Made by a program: the position numbers and the translations under genes. From assembly GCA_004295045.1 (NCBI GenBank), contig SHND01000029.1, positions 49,902 to 113,901 on the forward strand: a stretch of DNA of 64,000 nucleotides. Reading direction: 5' to 3'. Positions 48,131 to 57,451 of this stretch are shown here, in pieces. Under the pieces are notes generated by a model. The model did not search any database. It was not told the origin of the DNA and saw nothing but the letters and a program-made list of their open reading frames with translations. This stretch comes from Chloroflexota bacterium. Lineage in GTDB: Bacteria; Chloroflexota; Anaerolineae; UBA4142; SHND01. Each line of letters opens with the position of its first letter. Positions within the stretch are counted from its first letter, which is position 1.

Positions 48131-49636
48131 TTATCCCAAGTAATCTCGCAATTTGCGGCTGCGTATCGGATGCCGCAATTTGCGAAGCGCTTTCGCTTCA
48201 ATTTGGCGGATCCGTTCGCGCGTCACGCCAAATTCCTGACCCACTTCTTCAAGCGTGCGCGTGCGTCCATCTTGCAAACCAAAGCGCAATTCCAACACCT
48301 TACGTTCGCGGTCACTCAAACCCTCCAACACATCTTGCATCTGTTCTTTCAACAGTTGGCGCGATGCCTGATCAACCGGTCCCGGCATTGATTCATCTTC
48401 AATGAAATCGCCCAATGAAGAGTTATCTTCATTCCCAATCGGCATGTCAATTGACATTGGTTCTTGGGCAACCTTCAAGATTTTTCGAATCTTGTACGCG
48501 GCGCGTTTCAGTTTGCGTTCGAGCAGCGGTTCGAGCGGTTCGTCGCGCCCGCGCGCTTCGATGATTGCCGTGCGCTCGTCGGGTGTGAGAATTTCCATTT
48601 CGAGCGCGATCTCTTCGGAATCGGGTTCGCGACCCAGTTCTTGTTGGAGCCGACGCGAGACGCGTATGAGCCGATTGATCGTCTCGACCATGTGAACGGG
48701 AATACGAATTGTGCGCGCCTGGTCCGCGATAGCGCGTGAAATTGCTTGCCGAATCCACCACGTCGCGTACGTTGAAAATTTGAATCCTTTGGTGTGATCA
48801 AATTTTTCCACTGCGCGCAGCAAGCCGATATTGCCCTCTTGAATTAAATCGAGAAAGGACATGCCGCGTCCAATATAGCGTTTGGCGACGCTGACGACGA
48901 GGCGCAAATTGGCAACGGCAAGTTTTGTGCGCGCCAGTTCGCCTTCGCTCCTTTCGATTTCCAGACGATGACGGGTCCGCGCATCGGTGCCGGAGCGCGT
49001 CAAAAGCGATCGCGCTTGCAAGCCGCGCTGCATCGTCGCCGCGAGATGCGCTTCTTCTTCCGAATTCAACAACGGATGACGCCCGATTTCGCGCAAATAC
49101 TGCCGCACCGGGTCACCGCCCGCCTCTGTTTCAACATGCTCGACAATGACCGGCACGTCCTCTTCGCGCAGCGCGCCGTTGCCCTGCTCGCCCAAGTCAA
49201 GCGTCACCTGGACATCTGCCAGCAATTGTTGCAAATCGGCGAGGAGCGCAGGATCGTCTTCCGTGTCAGGATATTCGCGTCGAACTTGCTCGACAGTGAG
49301 ACGTTTTTTCGAGCCCGCCAATTGGACGAGCCGATCCAACATCACATCCATGTCCGGCGGTTCCGGCAGATCAGATGGGGCTGCGAGATCCGTGACCATT
49401 GTAAGTAATGGCTCACCATCATGATCCATGGGCGGGGCATGATTATGATTGCGAGATTTTTTTCGTGCTGAATTCATGGGCGCGGCGCTGTTGTGATTGT
49501 GAATTTTCTTTGCCGCAGGATCCGCGGGCGCGATGTGATTATGGTTGCGTGATTTTTTTCCTTTGGCATCTGTGGACGCAGCATGAGTATGATTACGAGA
49601 TTTTTTTTCAATGGAATTCACAGGTTTCTTGGGCAT
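48131..49636 (-). CDS. rpoD: Primary sigma factor (RpoD/SigA) with His-Asn-rich N-terminal repeats
   Basis: 501 residues. Regions 1.2 ([16 protein letters not shown]), 2 ([34 protein letters not shown]), 3 and 4 ([20 protein letters not shown]) are those of a group 1 sigma factor. The N-terminal 75 residues contain four 16-residue repeats of the form [16 protein letters not shown] (one copy reads KKIHNHNS), unlike the usual acidic region 1.1. It lies 18 bases downstream of dnaG, the classical macromolecular-synthesis pairing. Confidence 0.95.
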   Translation of the reverse strand: MPKKPVNSIEKKSRNHTHAASTDAKGKKSRNHNHIAPADPAAKKIHNHNSAAPMNSARKKSRNHNHAPPMDHDGEPLLTMVTDLAAPSDLPEPPDMDVMLDRLVQLAGSKKRLTVEQVRREYPDTEDDPALLADLQQLLADVQVTLDLGEQGNGALREEDVPVIVEHVETEAGGDPVRQYLREIGRHPLLNSEEEAHLAATMQRGLQARSLLTRSGTDARTRHRLEIERSEGELARTKLAVANLRLVVSVAKRYIGRGMSFLDLIQEGNIGLLRAVEKFDHTKGFKFSTYATWWIRQAISRAIADQARTIRIPVHMVETINRLIRVSRRLQQELGREPDSEEIALEMEILTPDERTAIIEARGRDEPLEPLLERKLKRAAYKIRKILKVAQEPMSIDMPIGNEDNSSLGDFIEDESMPGPVDQASRQLLKEQMQDVLEGLSDRERKVLELRFGLQDGRTRTLEEVGQEFGVTRERIRQIEAKALRKLRHPIRSRKLRDYLG

Positions 49637-49654
49637 AGCAATTCAAGTCACAAC

Positions 49655-51511
49655 TTATCGCAATGGTACATTCGATCGGATAATCGTTCGCGCATCGAGT
49701 GCACGTTTTGTTTGGGCGACCAAGCCACTCACTTGAAAAACGCGCTGGGTCAATTCTTGCTGCTCTTCGATAGGTGTTTCCGTCAACAAGTATCGCAGCT
49801 GCGTCAATTCATTTTGATAACGCTGGAGTTGCAAGCGATACGCAGCCGCTTGTAGTTCGCGCGGCGCATCATTCACATCGAATTGTATTCGCTTTGACGC
49901 ATCACGCAAACGCTCACCTGTTTCCCGCGCCACCTCATCCAGCGATTCGATGAATTCGTCGGGATCAAACGCAAACGCGTGTGTAATATATAACACCAAC
50001 GCGTCGTACACGGCGCGGGTATCGGGCTGATCAAAATCGTCCGAACTCAAAAACTCGATTTCAGGGAATAGCGCGGGCTCACGTAATAATAACACAAGTA
50101 GGTATTCATCGTAACGCGCGGCAATGGGCTTGGACGGCAGATCGCGGGGGACTTGTTTGACACGAACCGTCGCATCAGCTTTATCGAACGCGTTCAGTTG
50201 TTCCAAAATCACGCGCTCGTCGGAACGTGTGCGCCGCGCCAATTCTTGCGCGTAATGTTCGCGCTGCACATTGTCCTTGACTTGGGCAATGATGGGCAGC
50301 AACCGCTTGGCAAATTCTGATTTGCCCTGCGCGGTGTTCAAATCCAGATCGCGCGCCTGCACGTTGAAATAGTAATCGAGCAAGGGCGTTGCGTTTTGCA
50401 CAAGCGCGCGCCATGTGTCGGCGTTTTCCAGAATCACTTCGTCGGGGTCGCGTCCTTGCGGCATTTCCAAAATCAACAATTCCGCGTCAAGGCGTTCTTT
50501 GAACGCAATCAAACCGGGACCGACAGGCACGGGCGCGTTTTTGTACGCCAATGCTTGGCGCGCCAAATTCAAGCCGCGTTCCGTCGCCGCCGCGCCCGCT
50601 TCGTCCGCGTCGAGCGCGAGCGCGTAACGCTTGGTCAGGCGCGATAGTTGCGATAATTGTTTTTCCGTCAGCGCTGTACCGAGCGAGGCGACAACGTTCT
50701 TGAAACCTTCCTGATGCGCGATGACGACATCGGTGTAGCCCTCGACGATGATGGCAAGATTTTCCTTGCGAATTTCATCTTTTGCCAAATCGAGTCCGTA
50801 CAACGTATCACTTTTGGAAAAAATCGGCGAGTCGGGCGAATTGAGATATTTCGGCTGCTGGTCGTCGGACATCGCCCGCGCGCCGAACGCGATAAATTCC
50901 CCGCGCCGATTGCGGATGGGAAACATGAGCCGTCCGCGAAAGCGGTCCCACACGCGCCCATCTTCGTTGGATACGAGCAAGCCCGCGCTTTCAATTTCAG
51001 GAACAGAGAATCCTTTGGTTTTCAAATGTTCCAGCAAAGAATTGTACGAATTGAGCGCGTAACCGATTTGGAATGTTTCAATCGAGAGCGCGTTGATTTT
51101 TCGCTTTTCTAAATATGCGCGGATGCGTACCGCCTCGGCGTGATGTTTAAGTTGATAATTGAAATACGCGGCGGCAGTTTGATTGATTTCGATGAGGCGT
51201 TTAGCATTCGATTCCTGCTGCGGGTCGCGGTGCAACTGCACGCCCGCGCGTTCCGCCAACATTCGCAATGCTTCGCCAAAATCCACATTGTCGCGCTTCA
51301 TCACGAACGTGAAAATATCGCCGCCCATGCCGCACGCGCCAAAACAGTGCCACGTCTGCGTTTCAGGAAATACATAGAACGCGGGCGTCCGCGTGTTCGA
51401 ATGAAACGGACACAGCCCCGCGTACGACCTTCCCGATTTTCGCAATTTCACCGTTTGCGAAACGAGGTCAACGAGGTCGAGTTTCTGTTTGATTTCGTCA
51501 ACAACGCTCAT
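49655..51511 (-). CDS. dnaG: DNA primase
   Basis: 618 residues. Zinc-binding domain: GLCPFHSNTRTPAFYV and WHCFGACGMGGD. TOPRIM domain: IIVEGYTDVVIAHQEGFKNV, ALALDADEAGAAATERGL. The C-terminal helicase-interaction domain (residues about 430-600) is more divergent and helical. It makes RNA primers for replication. Its start codon abuts a long 7-base array; a Shine-Dalgarno sequence is not visible. Confidence 0.95.
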   Translation of the reverse strand: MSVVDEIKQKLDLVDLVSQTVKLRKSGRSYAGLCPFHSNTRTPAFYVFPETQTWHCFGACGMGGDIFTFVMKRDNVDFGEALRMLAERAGVQLHRDPQQESNAKRLIEINQTAAAYFNYQLKHHAEAVRIRAYLEKRKINALSIETFQIGYALNSYNSLLEHLKTKGFSVPEIESAGLLVSNEDGRVWDRFRGRLMFPIRNRRGEFIAFGARAMSDDQQPKYLNSPDSPIFSKSDTLYGLDLAKDEIRKENLAIIVEGYTDVVIAHQEGFKNVVASLGTALTEKQLSQLSRLTKRYALALDADEAGAAATERGLNLARQALAYKNAPVPVGPGLIAFKERLDAELLILEMPQGRDPDEVILENADTWRALVQNATPLLDYYFNVQARDLDLNTAQGKSEFAKRLLPIIAQVKDNVQREHYAQELARRTRSDERVILEQLNAFDKADATVRVKQVPRDLPSKPIAARYDEYLLVLLLREPALFPEIEFLSSDDFDQPDTRAVYDALVLYITHAFAFDPDEFIESLDEVARETGERLRDASKRIQFDVNDAPRELQAAAYRLQLQRYQNELTQLRYLLTETPIEEQQELTQRVFQVSGLVAQTKRALDARTIIRSNVPLR

Positions 51512-51594
51512 GAATGCTCAATGCAAAATGCTGAATGCACAATAAAGACATTCACATTGTTCATTGTGCATTGCTCATTGTGCATTGAATTGGG
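51511..51594 (+). repeat. Twelve-unit 7-base array upstream of dnaG
   Basis: TGAATGC, TCAATGC, AAAATGC, TGAATGC, ACAATAA, AGACATT, CACATTG, TTCATTG, TGCATTG, CTCATTG, TGCATTG, AATTGGG. The first half reads ATGC and the second GCAT, so the array is also an imperfect inverted repeat. Confidence 0.92.
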
Positions 51595-51643
51595 ATATTG
51601 CCACTAGTACAGATGTTTGTCAAACACCTATGCGAAATGGGAA

Positions 51644-51699
51644 ATCGCGGATGGCAAATCGCCGATGGCAGATAGCATATTGCGAGTTGCAGATTGAGT
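51644..51699 (+). repeat. Second 7-base array in the dnaG-ada gap
   Basis: ATCGCGG, ATGGCAA, ATCGCCG, ATGGCAG, ATAGCAT, ATTGCGA, GTTGCAG, ATTGAGT. With the array at 51511, the following terminator and the palindromes it accounts for nearly all of the 314-base gap, which has no gene. Confidence 0.82.
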
Positions 51700-51707
51700 A
51701 ACGCCGA

Positions 51708-51738
51708 TAAAAAAACGCGCATCAAAATTGATGCGCGT
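51708..51738 (-). terminator. Terminator of the ada gene
   Basis: ACGCGCATCAA / TTGATGCGCGT stem followed on the minus strand by seven T residues. Confidence 0.9.
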
Positions 51739-51757
51739 CATTCAAATACTTTGCGTA

Positions 51758-51820
51758 GCACGCGTTCTCTAACGCGTGCGGTGGTGGCACGTTAGAGGCG
51801 CGTTCTCTAACGCGCCTCTA
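51758..51820. repeat. Pair of related palindromes with TTCTCTAA loop
   Basis: GCACGCGTTCTCTAACGCGT (51758 onward) and TAGAGGCGCG-TTCTCTAA-CGCGCCTCTA (51793-51820) share the core CGCGTTCTCTAACGCG but differ in outer arms. Located between the ada stop codon and its terminator. Confidence 0.75.
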
Positions 51821-51825
51821 TGCGG

Positions 51826-52941
51826 TTAATTGTCACCGGGCAAATGCCCCGTCCTCTCCAACTCTAACAACAAGCGTTTGCGCCACAATCCGCCGCCGTA
51901 TCCTGTGAGTTCGCCATCTTTGCCGATGACGCGGTGACAAGGAACGATGATGCTGATGCGATTGGAACCATTCGCGCGCGCGACGGCGCGGACGGCAGTC
52001 GGCTGTTGAATACGCTGCGCGAGTTGTTCGTAGGAAATCGTTTCGCCGTGCGGAATCTCTTGCAACTCGTTCCACACGCGTTCTTGAAATGGCGTGCCGT
52101 TCATTGCCAAACGCGTCGTGAAATTTTTTTGTTTCCCTTGAAAGTAACAATTCAATTCCGCGCGCAGTTGTTCCAACGCATCGTTCGTCGTCGGCAGAAT
52201 CGGCAAGCCGAAACGTTTGCGAATTTGATTGTAGTTGTATTCCAACATGCGGCGGTCGGAAAATTCGAGGAAACAAATCGCGTCACGCGTCGCGGCGGCG
52301 AGAATGGGTCCGAGCGGCGATTCGATGAATTGCGCGGCAATGTAGCCGTCGTTCGCCGCGACAGTGTGCCGCGCGCGCATTGGCGCAGCGCCGAACGTTT
52401 TTGAAAACGCGTCACGGAAACCGCTGTGCGATTCATAGCCGTTCGCAAACACGACATCATCAAGCGGCGAACCGTTGCGAATTTGCGTGAACGCTTCGGC
52501 GAGGCGTTTGCCGCGCTGCCATTCCGCGAACGTCATGCCGTAATGGTCGAGAAACCAACGGCGCGCGCGTTCGGGCGTGACGCCTATGTTCGCCATTTCG
52601 CGCGCAGTAATTTTTTCGTCGGGATTTTTTTCGACGCGTTCCATCAACGTTTTCGCCCAACGCGGCGGCGCGCCGTTCACGTCGAGTGGATGGCAACGTT
52701 TGCACGGACGATAGCCCGCGAAAATCGCCTCACGCGCGGAAAGAAAAAATTCTACGTTCTCGCGCTTGGGTGAAGCAGAGCACGAGGGCAAACAAAAAAT
52801 ACCCGTTGTTCTTACCGCGACAAAAAACACACCGTCGTAGCTCGCGTCTTTGTTGTAAAACGCGCGCTCCATTTCGGCGCGCGTGATGTTGAGAGATTGG
52901 AGACTGGAGATTGGAGATTGGAGATTTGCGCTGGCAATCAT
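51826..52941 (-). CDS. ada: Bifunctional Ada DNA-alkylation repair/regulator protein
   Basis: 371 residues. The N-terminal Ada zinc domain has Cys residues in IFCLPSCSASPKRENVEFF and YRPCKRCHPLD; an AraC-type HTH follows (ITAREMANIGVTPERARRWF, LDDVVFANGYESHSGFRDAF); the C-terminal O6-alkylguanine methyltransferase has active site SIIVPCHRVIGKDG. It repairs methylphosphotriesters and O6-methylguanine and activates its own regulon when methylated. The first 18 residues (NLQSPISSLQSL) are translated from a 7-base array, so the true start may be ATG 52872. Confidence 0.93.
   Translation of the reverse strand: MIASANLQSPISSLQSLNITRAEMERAFYNKDASYDGVFFVAVRTTGIFCLPSCSASPKRENVEFFLSAREAIFAGYRPCKRCHPLDVNGAPPRWAKTLMERVEKNPDEKITAREMANIGVTPERARRWFLDHYGMTFAEWQRGKRLAEAFTQIRNGSPLDDVVFANGYESHSGFRDAFSKTFGAAPMRARHTVAANDGYIAAQFIESPLGPILAAATRDAICFLEFSDRRMLEYNYNQIRKRFGLPILPTTNDALEQLRAELNCYFQGKQKNFTTRLAMNGTPFQERVWNELQEIPHGETISYEQLAQRIQQPTAVRAVARANGSNRISIIVPCHRVIGKDGELTGYGGGLWRKRLLLELERTGHLPGDN
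52888..52929 (+). repeat. 7-base array at the ada N-terminus
   Basis: GTTGAGA, GATTGGA, GACTGGA, GATTGGA, GATTGGA, GATTTGC, in frame with the annotated ada start. Confidence 0.85.
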
Positions 52942-53002
52942 GTACGCGATTTTATGCGCGATACAAAGATTCGTCCACCGAAAAAACGACAGAACCCTTG
53001 AA

Positions 53003-53039
53003 CAAAAAACCTCGCAGGCTTATGAATCCTGCGAGGTTT
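53003..53039 (-). terminator. Terminator of ppdK
   Basis: AAACCTCGCAGG / CCTGCGAGGTTT stem, followed on the minus strand by TTTTTTG. Confidence 0.92.
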
Positions 53040-53045
53040 GAAGAT

Positions 53046-55838
53046 TTATTTATCCTTTGACACATGCCCCAACGCCGCTTGCGCCGCCGCGAGGCGCGCG
53101 ACCGGCACGCGGAACGGTGAACACGAAACGTAATTGAGTCCGATCATGTCGCAAAATTCAATCGAACTCGGGTCGCCGCCATGTTCGCCGCAGATGCCGA
53201 CTTCTAAATCCTTGCGCGTCTTGCGTCCGGCTTTGACGGCTATCTCCATGAGTTGTCCCACGCCTTCGCGGTCCAATTCTTGGAAGGGATTCGCGGCGAG
53301 AATTTTCATGTCCACATATTTTTGCAGGAAAGAACGTTCGGCGTCATCGCGCGAAACGCCGAGCGTCGTCTGCGTAAGGTCGTTCGTGCCGAACGAGAAA
53401 AATTCGGCGTACTCGGCGATTTTGCCTGCGGTCAAAGCGCCGCGCGGAATTTCAATCATCGTCCCGAATTTGTAATGAACCTCGACGCCCTGCTCTTGCA
53501 TCACTGCGTGCGCTTCGGGTTCGAGAATGTCTTTTTGATTTTTCAATTCGTTCACGTTGCCGACGAGCGGAATCATGATTTCGGCGCGCGGGTCTTTGCC
53601 CTCTTTTTTCAACTGGCACGCCGCTTCAAAGATCGCGCGCACTTGCATTTTCGTAATTTCGGGCATCGTGATGCCGAGTCGGCAGCCGCGCAAACCGAGC
53701 ATCGGATTCGCTTCGCGCAAGGATTCTACCGCGTGCAGCATCTTTTCTTTTTCCGCGAGTTCCTTTTGTTGATACGATGAATCTACGCTCTCGCGTTCCA
53801 TGTAACGAATTTCTTGTTTCAGTTTTGTCACATCGGTCAACAATTCTTCAAACGGCGGCAAGAATTCGTGCAGCGGCGGATCAATCAAACGAATCACCGT
53901 CGGCAAGCCGTCCATCGCTTTGAGGATGCCGTAAAAATCGCCGCGCTGAATCGGCAAGAGTTGGTCGAGGAAAGGTTGGCGTTCCGCCGCGTTTTTCGCC
54001 AAAATCATTTCGCGCACGACGGGCAGGCGCTCTGTTTCAAAAAACATGTGCTCGGTGCGGCACAGCCCAATGCCTTGCGCGCCGAACGCGCGGGCGCGAA
54101 TTGCATCGCGCGGATAATCCCCGTTCGCCCAAACTTGCAAGCGGCGGAATTCGTCCGCCCAACCGAGAATGGTTTGCAAATCTTTTTCTTGCGAATAGTC
54201 CGCTTCGATGGTTTTTATTTTGCCCGCGTACACTTGGCCCGTCGTGCCATCAATCGAAACGAAATCGCCTTGCGAAATTTCGCGTCCGTGTACGCTGAAT
54301 TTTTTCGCGCTTTCGTTGACGTGAATTTCTTCGCAGCCCGCAACACAGGGAAGTCCCGCGCCGCGCGCGACAACCGCCGCGTGCGAAGTCGCGCCGCCGT
54401 GTTGGGTGAGAATCCCTTTCGATGCGTACATGCCATGCACATCGTCGGGCGCAGTTTCATAGCGTACGAGAATGACGGCTTTGCCTTCTTTCGCCCATTC
54501 GGCGGCGGTATCGGGGTCGAACACCGCAATGCCGGTTGCCGCGCCGGGCGACGCGTTGATGCCGCTCGCTAAATAATCGCCGCGCGCGTTCGCTGCCGCT
54601 TTGTCCTTTTCATCAAAACGCGGCGCGAGCAGTTGAACGACGTGCATCGGATCAATGCGCTGGACCGCTTCTTTTTTCGTGATGAGTTTTTGTTCCACCA
54701 TGTCCACCGCGATTTTTACCGCCGACGCGGCGGTGCGTTTGCCCGTGCGCGTTTGCAGCATATAGAGTTTCCCTTTTTCGACGGTGAACTCGAGGTCTTG
54801 CATTTCGCGATAATGCTTTTCCATGTTCCGCGCGATTTTGCGGAATTGGTCATACATTTCGGGCATGCGCTCTTTCATTTCGTCAATGTGCATCGGCGTG
54901 CGAATGCCCGCGACGACATCTTCGCCCTGTGCGTTGATGAGAAACTCGCCGTACAACACATCCTCGCCCGTTGACGGATTCCGCGTGAACGCGACGCCCG
55001 TCCCGGAATCATCGCCCATGTTGCCGAAAACCATCGTGCAAACGTTTACGGCGGTGCCGAGATTGTCGGGAATTTTGTTCAAGCGGCGGTAATCAATCGC
55101 GCGTTTGCCCATCCACGAACCGAACACGGCTTTGATGGCGAGTTCGAGTTGCTTGTACGGGTCTTGGGGAAATTCTTCGCCCAATTCGTCGCGATACAAT
55201 TCTTTATATTTCGCAACTACTTCCTTCAAATCGTTCGCGTCGAGGTCGGTGTCGTTCTTGGTGTGCTTGGCTTCTTTCGCCGCATCCAAAATCGCGTCCC
55301 ACTTTTTCGCTTCGATGCCCATGACGATGCGCCCGAACATTTGAATCAAACGGCGATACGCGTCATAGGCAAAGCGTTCGCCCGCTTGCGCGATGATGGC
55401 TTGCATCGTGACATCGTTGAGCCCGAGATTGAGAACCGTGTCCATCATGCCGGGCATGGAAAATTTCGCGCCCGAACGCACAGAGACGAGGAGCGGATTT
55501 TTGGCGTCGCCGAATTTTTTGTGCGCCGCTTTTTCCGTTTTCTTGATGGCGTCGAGAACCTGTTCCCACATCCCTTTGGGGAATTGGTCGCCGTGCGCGC
55601 TGTACCAATTACACGCTTCGGTGGTGATGGTGAAACTGGGCGGCACGGGCAAGCCCGCGTTGGTCATTTCGGCAAGTCCCGCGCCTTTGCCGCCGAGCAG
55701 GTCGCGCATGTCTTTGTTGCCCTCTTTCGAGAGCCAGACCCATTTGTGGATTTTTGATTTGCCGTTTCGGCTGATTGCGATTTTCTTTCCCTTGACAGCG
55801 GCTTTGCTGGATTTGAGTTGTTTTGTTTTGACTGGCAT
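53046..55838 (-). CDS. ppdK: Pyruvate, phosphate dikinase
   Basis: 930 residues with GGAGG before the ATG. A Lys-rich tail of about 30 residues precedes the nucleotide-binding domain (LLGGKGAGLAEMTNAGLPVP, SVRSGAKFSMPGMMDTVLNL). The swivelling phospho-His domain is HGGATSHAAVVARGAGLPCV, and the PEP/pyruvate-binding barrel ends FGTNDLTQTTLGVSRDDAER and GICGEHGGDPSS. It interconverts pyruvate + ATP + Pi and PEP + AMP + PPi, feeding gluconeogenesis or PPi-dependent glycolysis. Confidence 0.97.
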   Translation of the reverse strand: MPVKTKQLKSSKAAVKGKKIAISRNGKSKIHKWVWLSKEGNKDMRDLLGGKGAGLAEMTNAGLPVPPSFTITTEACNWYSAHGDQFPKGMWEQVLDAIKKTEKAAHKKFGDAKNPLLVSVRSGAKFSMPGMMDTVLNLGLNDVTMQAIIAQAGERFAYDAYRRLIQMFGRIVMGIEAKKWDAILDAAKEAKHTKNDTDLDANDLKEVVAKYKELYRDELGEEFPQDPYKQLELAIKAVFGSWMGKRAIDYRRLNKIPDNLGTAVNVCTMVFGNMGDDSGTGVAFTRNPSTGEDVLYGEFLINAQGEDVVAGIRTPMHIDEMKERMPEMYDQFRKIARNMEKHYREMQDLEFTVEKGKLYMLQTRTGKRTAASAVKIAVDMVEQKLITKKEAVQRIDPMHVVQLLAPRFDEKDKAAANARGDYLASGINASPGAATGIAVFDPDTAAEWAKEGKAVILVRYETAPDDVHGMYASKGILTQHGGATSHAAVVARGAGLPCVAGCEEIHVNESAKKFSVHGREISQGDFVSIDGTTGQVYAGKIKTIEADYSQEKDLQTILGWADEFRRLQVWANGDYPRDAIRARAFGAQGIGLCRTEHMFFETERLPVVREMILAKNAAERQPFLDQLLPIQRGDFYGILKAMDGLPTVIRLIDPPLHEFLPPFEELLTDVTKLKQEIRYMERESVDSSYQQKELAEKEKMLHAVESLREANPMLGLRGCRLGITMPEITKMQVRAIFEAACQLKKEGKDPRAEIMIPLVGNVNELKNQKDILEPEAHAVMQEQGVEVHYKFGTMIEIPRGALTAGKIAEYAEFFSFGTNDLTQTTLGVSRDDAERSFLQKYVDMKILAANPFQELDREGVGQLMEIAVKAGRKTRKDLEVGICGEHGGDPSSIEFCDMIGLNYVSCSPFRVPVARLAAAQAALGHVSKDK

Positions 55839-55882
55839 TTGTATTTCCTCCGATGAAAATGATTTCTGATTCCTTGAATCAA

Positions 55883-56158
55883 TTACAACAACTTGAGTAA
55901 CTTATCATATTCAGCATGTGAACCAATCCAGAACCATACCATTGTGTTATCTTTCTCCCGCAACACACCAACCGCGCGCCATCCAATGCCAACGCGCACA
56001 GCAAATGTGCTTGTCGTACCTATCACGCGTTTAAATCCCAAACTTGGGTGCTCGGGATTCTTTTTCCATAATTTGTAATTTTTGCGTGCAGTGCGTTGAA
56101 CGCGTTCGGGCAATTCGCGAAATAATTCGATGAATTCCGCGTCGAGTTCCGATTTCAC
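55883..56158 (-). CDS. RelE/HigB-like toxin
   Basis: 91 residues of the ParE/RelE fold: ELPERVQRTARKNYKLWKKN, FKRVIGTTSTFAVRVGIGWR, and VWFWIGSHAEYDKLLK, the C-terminal signature of HigB-like mRNA interferases. It starts with a GTG that overlaps the antitoxin stop (GTGA). Ends 45 bases from ppdK. Confidence 0.87.
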   Translation of the reverse strand: MKSELDAEFIELFRELPERVQRTARKNYKLWKKNPEHPSLGFKRVIGTTSTFAVRVGIGWRAVGVLREKDNTMVWFWIGSHAEYDKLLKLL

Positions 56159-56397
56159 AATTCATCAAACCCCATTTTCTTTGTCTTGCCCTCTTTGCTT
56201 TCGCGCAGGGCGCGTTGGGCAAGAGACTCAAGTTTGGGCTGAGGCTTCGATAATGCTTTCTCCCATGCTATTTCATTTTCAGAATCGTACAGCAGTTGCT
56301 CGGCAATTTCGTCTTGAAGGGACGATGGGAGTTTTTCGATTTGCTTGATTGCTTTGGTGAGTAGGGTTGTCATAGATTTTTCTCGCTTTCTGCTCAT
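56155..56397 (-). CDS. Antitoxin of the RelE-like pair
   Basis: 80 residues; the core (TTLLTKAIKQIEKLPSSLQD, EIAEQLLYDSENEIAWEKAL) is typical of small helical antitoxins found with HigB/RelE-like toxins. ATG 56397 overlaps the stop of the preceding ribbon-helix-helix gene (ATGA), favouring that start over ATG 56373. The C-terminal tail is Lys/Glu-rich and probably wraps the toxin. Confidence 0.83.
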   Translation of the reverse strand: MSRKREKSMTTLLTKAIKQIEKLPSSLQDEIAEQLLYDSENEIAWEKALSKPQPKLESLAQRALRESKEGKTKKMGFDEL

Positions 56398-56594
56398 TCT
56401 GCCAAGCGCACGTAGAGGTTCTCATTCTTGTTCAGAACATATTCCATCGCACGTTGAAATTCATCATCAGAGCGAGACAACAAGTCTTGTGCGGCAGCTA
56501 CTAGGAGTTCCTCAATAGAGAGTCCTCTATGCTTCGCATGTTCTTTCAATTTTTCCACGTCTTGTTCCGACAATGGGATCGCTAATTGAATCAC
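56394..56594 (-). CDS. Small ribbon-helix-helix-like DNA-binding protein
   Basis: 66 residues from GTG: IQLAIPLSEQDVEKLKEHAK, HRGLSIEELLVAAAQDLL and FQRAMEYVLNKNENLYVRLA. The last motif is known from DNA-binding antitoxins that accompany Fic/Doc toxins, but no Doc gene is here; the RelE-like pair follows directly with overlapping codons. It may be an orphan antitoxin or the regulator of the pair. Confidence 0.75.
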   Translation of the reverse strand: MIQLAIPLSEQDVEKLKEHAKHRGLSIEELLVAAAQDLLSRSDDEFQRAMEYVLNKNENLYVRLAE

Positions 56595-57451
56595 TATAGC
56601 ACCTGCTCAAACGACTTTAATTCACTCGCTGAGTGCGAGATTGACCAACTTTCAAGCAAACGGAGGGCATCATCTCTCAGTTTCGCCGCAATGCCAATAC
56701 GAAGATCTGAAAATGCCTCGTATGTCGGGGCATCATGTTCATGCGGGATTCCGCGACTGCACTGTTCACATAGCAGGCGAATAGTCTGCCAATTCTCGGC
56801 GCCCATTTCGTTCTCGAAAGCCAAAGATATCAGGTCTTCAATATCAATCTGGGATTCGGTTCGGATGATTGCTTGAAATGTTGAATACTCAGATGGTTTC
56901 AAAATTTGAATCTCATCAAACACGGGGACTTGCTTGCCTTGTGACTTACGATAACCATTCGGCGCGCCATCGTGCAACAGTAAATCTTCAAACCGATGCT
57001 CTGATTCCGGGAGCGGCACGCTCTTGATAATCGCGCGCGCAAAATCAATGCGATAGCACCAAACAACTTCCCCTTCTTCTCTGGAATTGATGCGGATAGG
57101 TGTTGAACCAAAACGAATCAAGACTTCATCGTCCGTGATTGGAGCATCCAGTCCGAAAACTTGCCACGCTTGTCTTGCCAACCGCCATTTGCCCAGGGCG
57201 GTAGCTGCGATTCCTAAATTCCACCACGCTGCTTCATCTTTCGGATCAAACTCAACCGCGCGTTGGTTACATTCTAACGACTCTTGCCATTTGTGAGTGC
57301 GCTTGTACAACAGACCCAAGTTGTACCACGGCACAGACCATTTTGGCGCAGCGTCAATCGCTTTTCGCAGATAGATTTCTGCTTGTTCGTACTCGCCGCG
57401 CTCTGATAAATCCGCGCCCCTTGCGTTATCACGTTCGGCGAAAATTTTCAT
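56594..57451 (-). CDS. TPR-repeat protein with conserved C-terminal domain
   Basis: 285 residues. Two to three TPR units at 15-100 (ADLSERGEYEQAEIYLRKAI, PWYNLGLLYKRTHKWQESLE, AAWWNLGIAATALGKWRLAR). The C-terminal domain, with REEGEVVWCYRIDFARAIIK, SVPLPESEHRFEDLLLHDGA and YSTFQAIIRTESQ, recurs in TPR proteins of actinobacteria and others, possibly immunity-like. Its ATG follows the glyS stop codon directly and its own stop overlaps the next GTG. Confidence 0.78.
   Translation of the reverse strand: MKIFAERDNARGADLSERGEYEQAEIYLRKAIDAAPKWSVPWYNLGLLYKRTHKWQESLECNQRAVEFDPKDEAAWWNLGIAATALGKWRLARQAWQVFGLDAPITDDEVLIRFGSTPIRINSREEGEVVWCYRIDFARAIIKSVPLPESEHRFEDLLLHDGAPNGYRKSQGKQVPVFDEIQILKPSEYSTFQAIIRTESQIDIEDLISLAFENEMGAENWQTIRLLCEQCSRGIPHEHDAPTYEAFSDLRIGIAAKLRDDALRLLESWSISHSASELKSFEQVL

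Noticed and set aside
51511..51699. CRISPR array in the dnaG-ada gap
   Set aside because: Units are 7 bases with no spacers and no cas genes are in the window.
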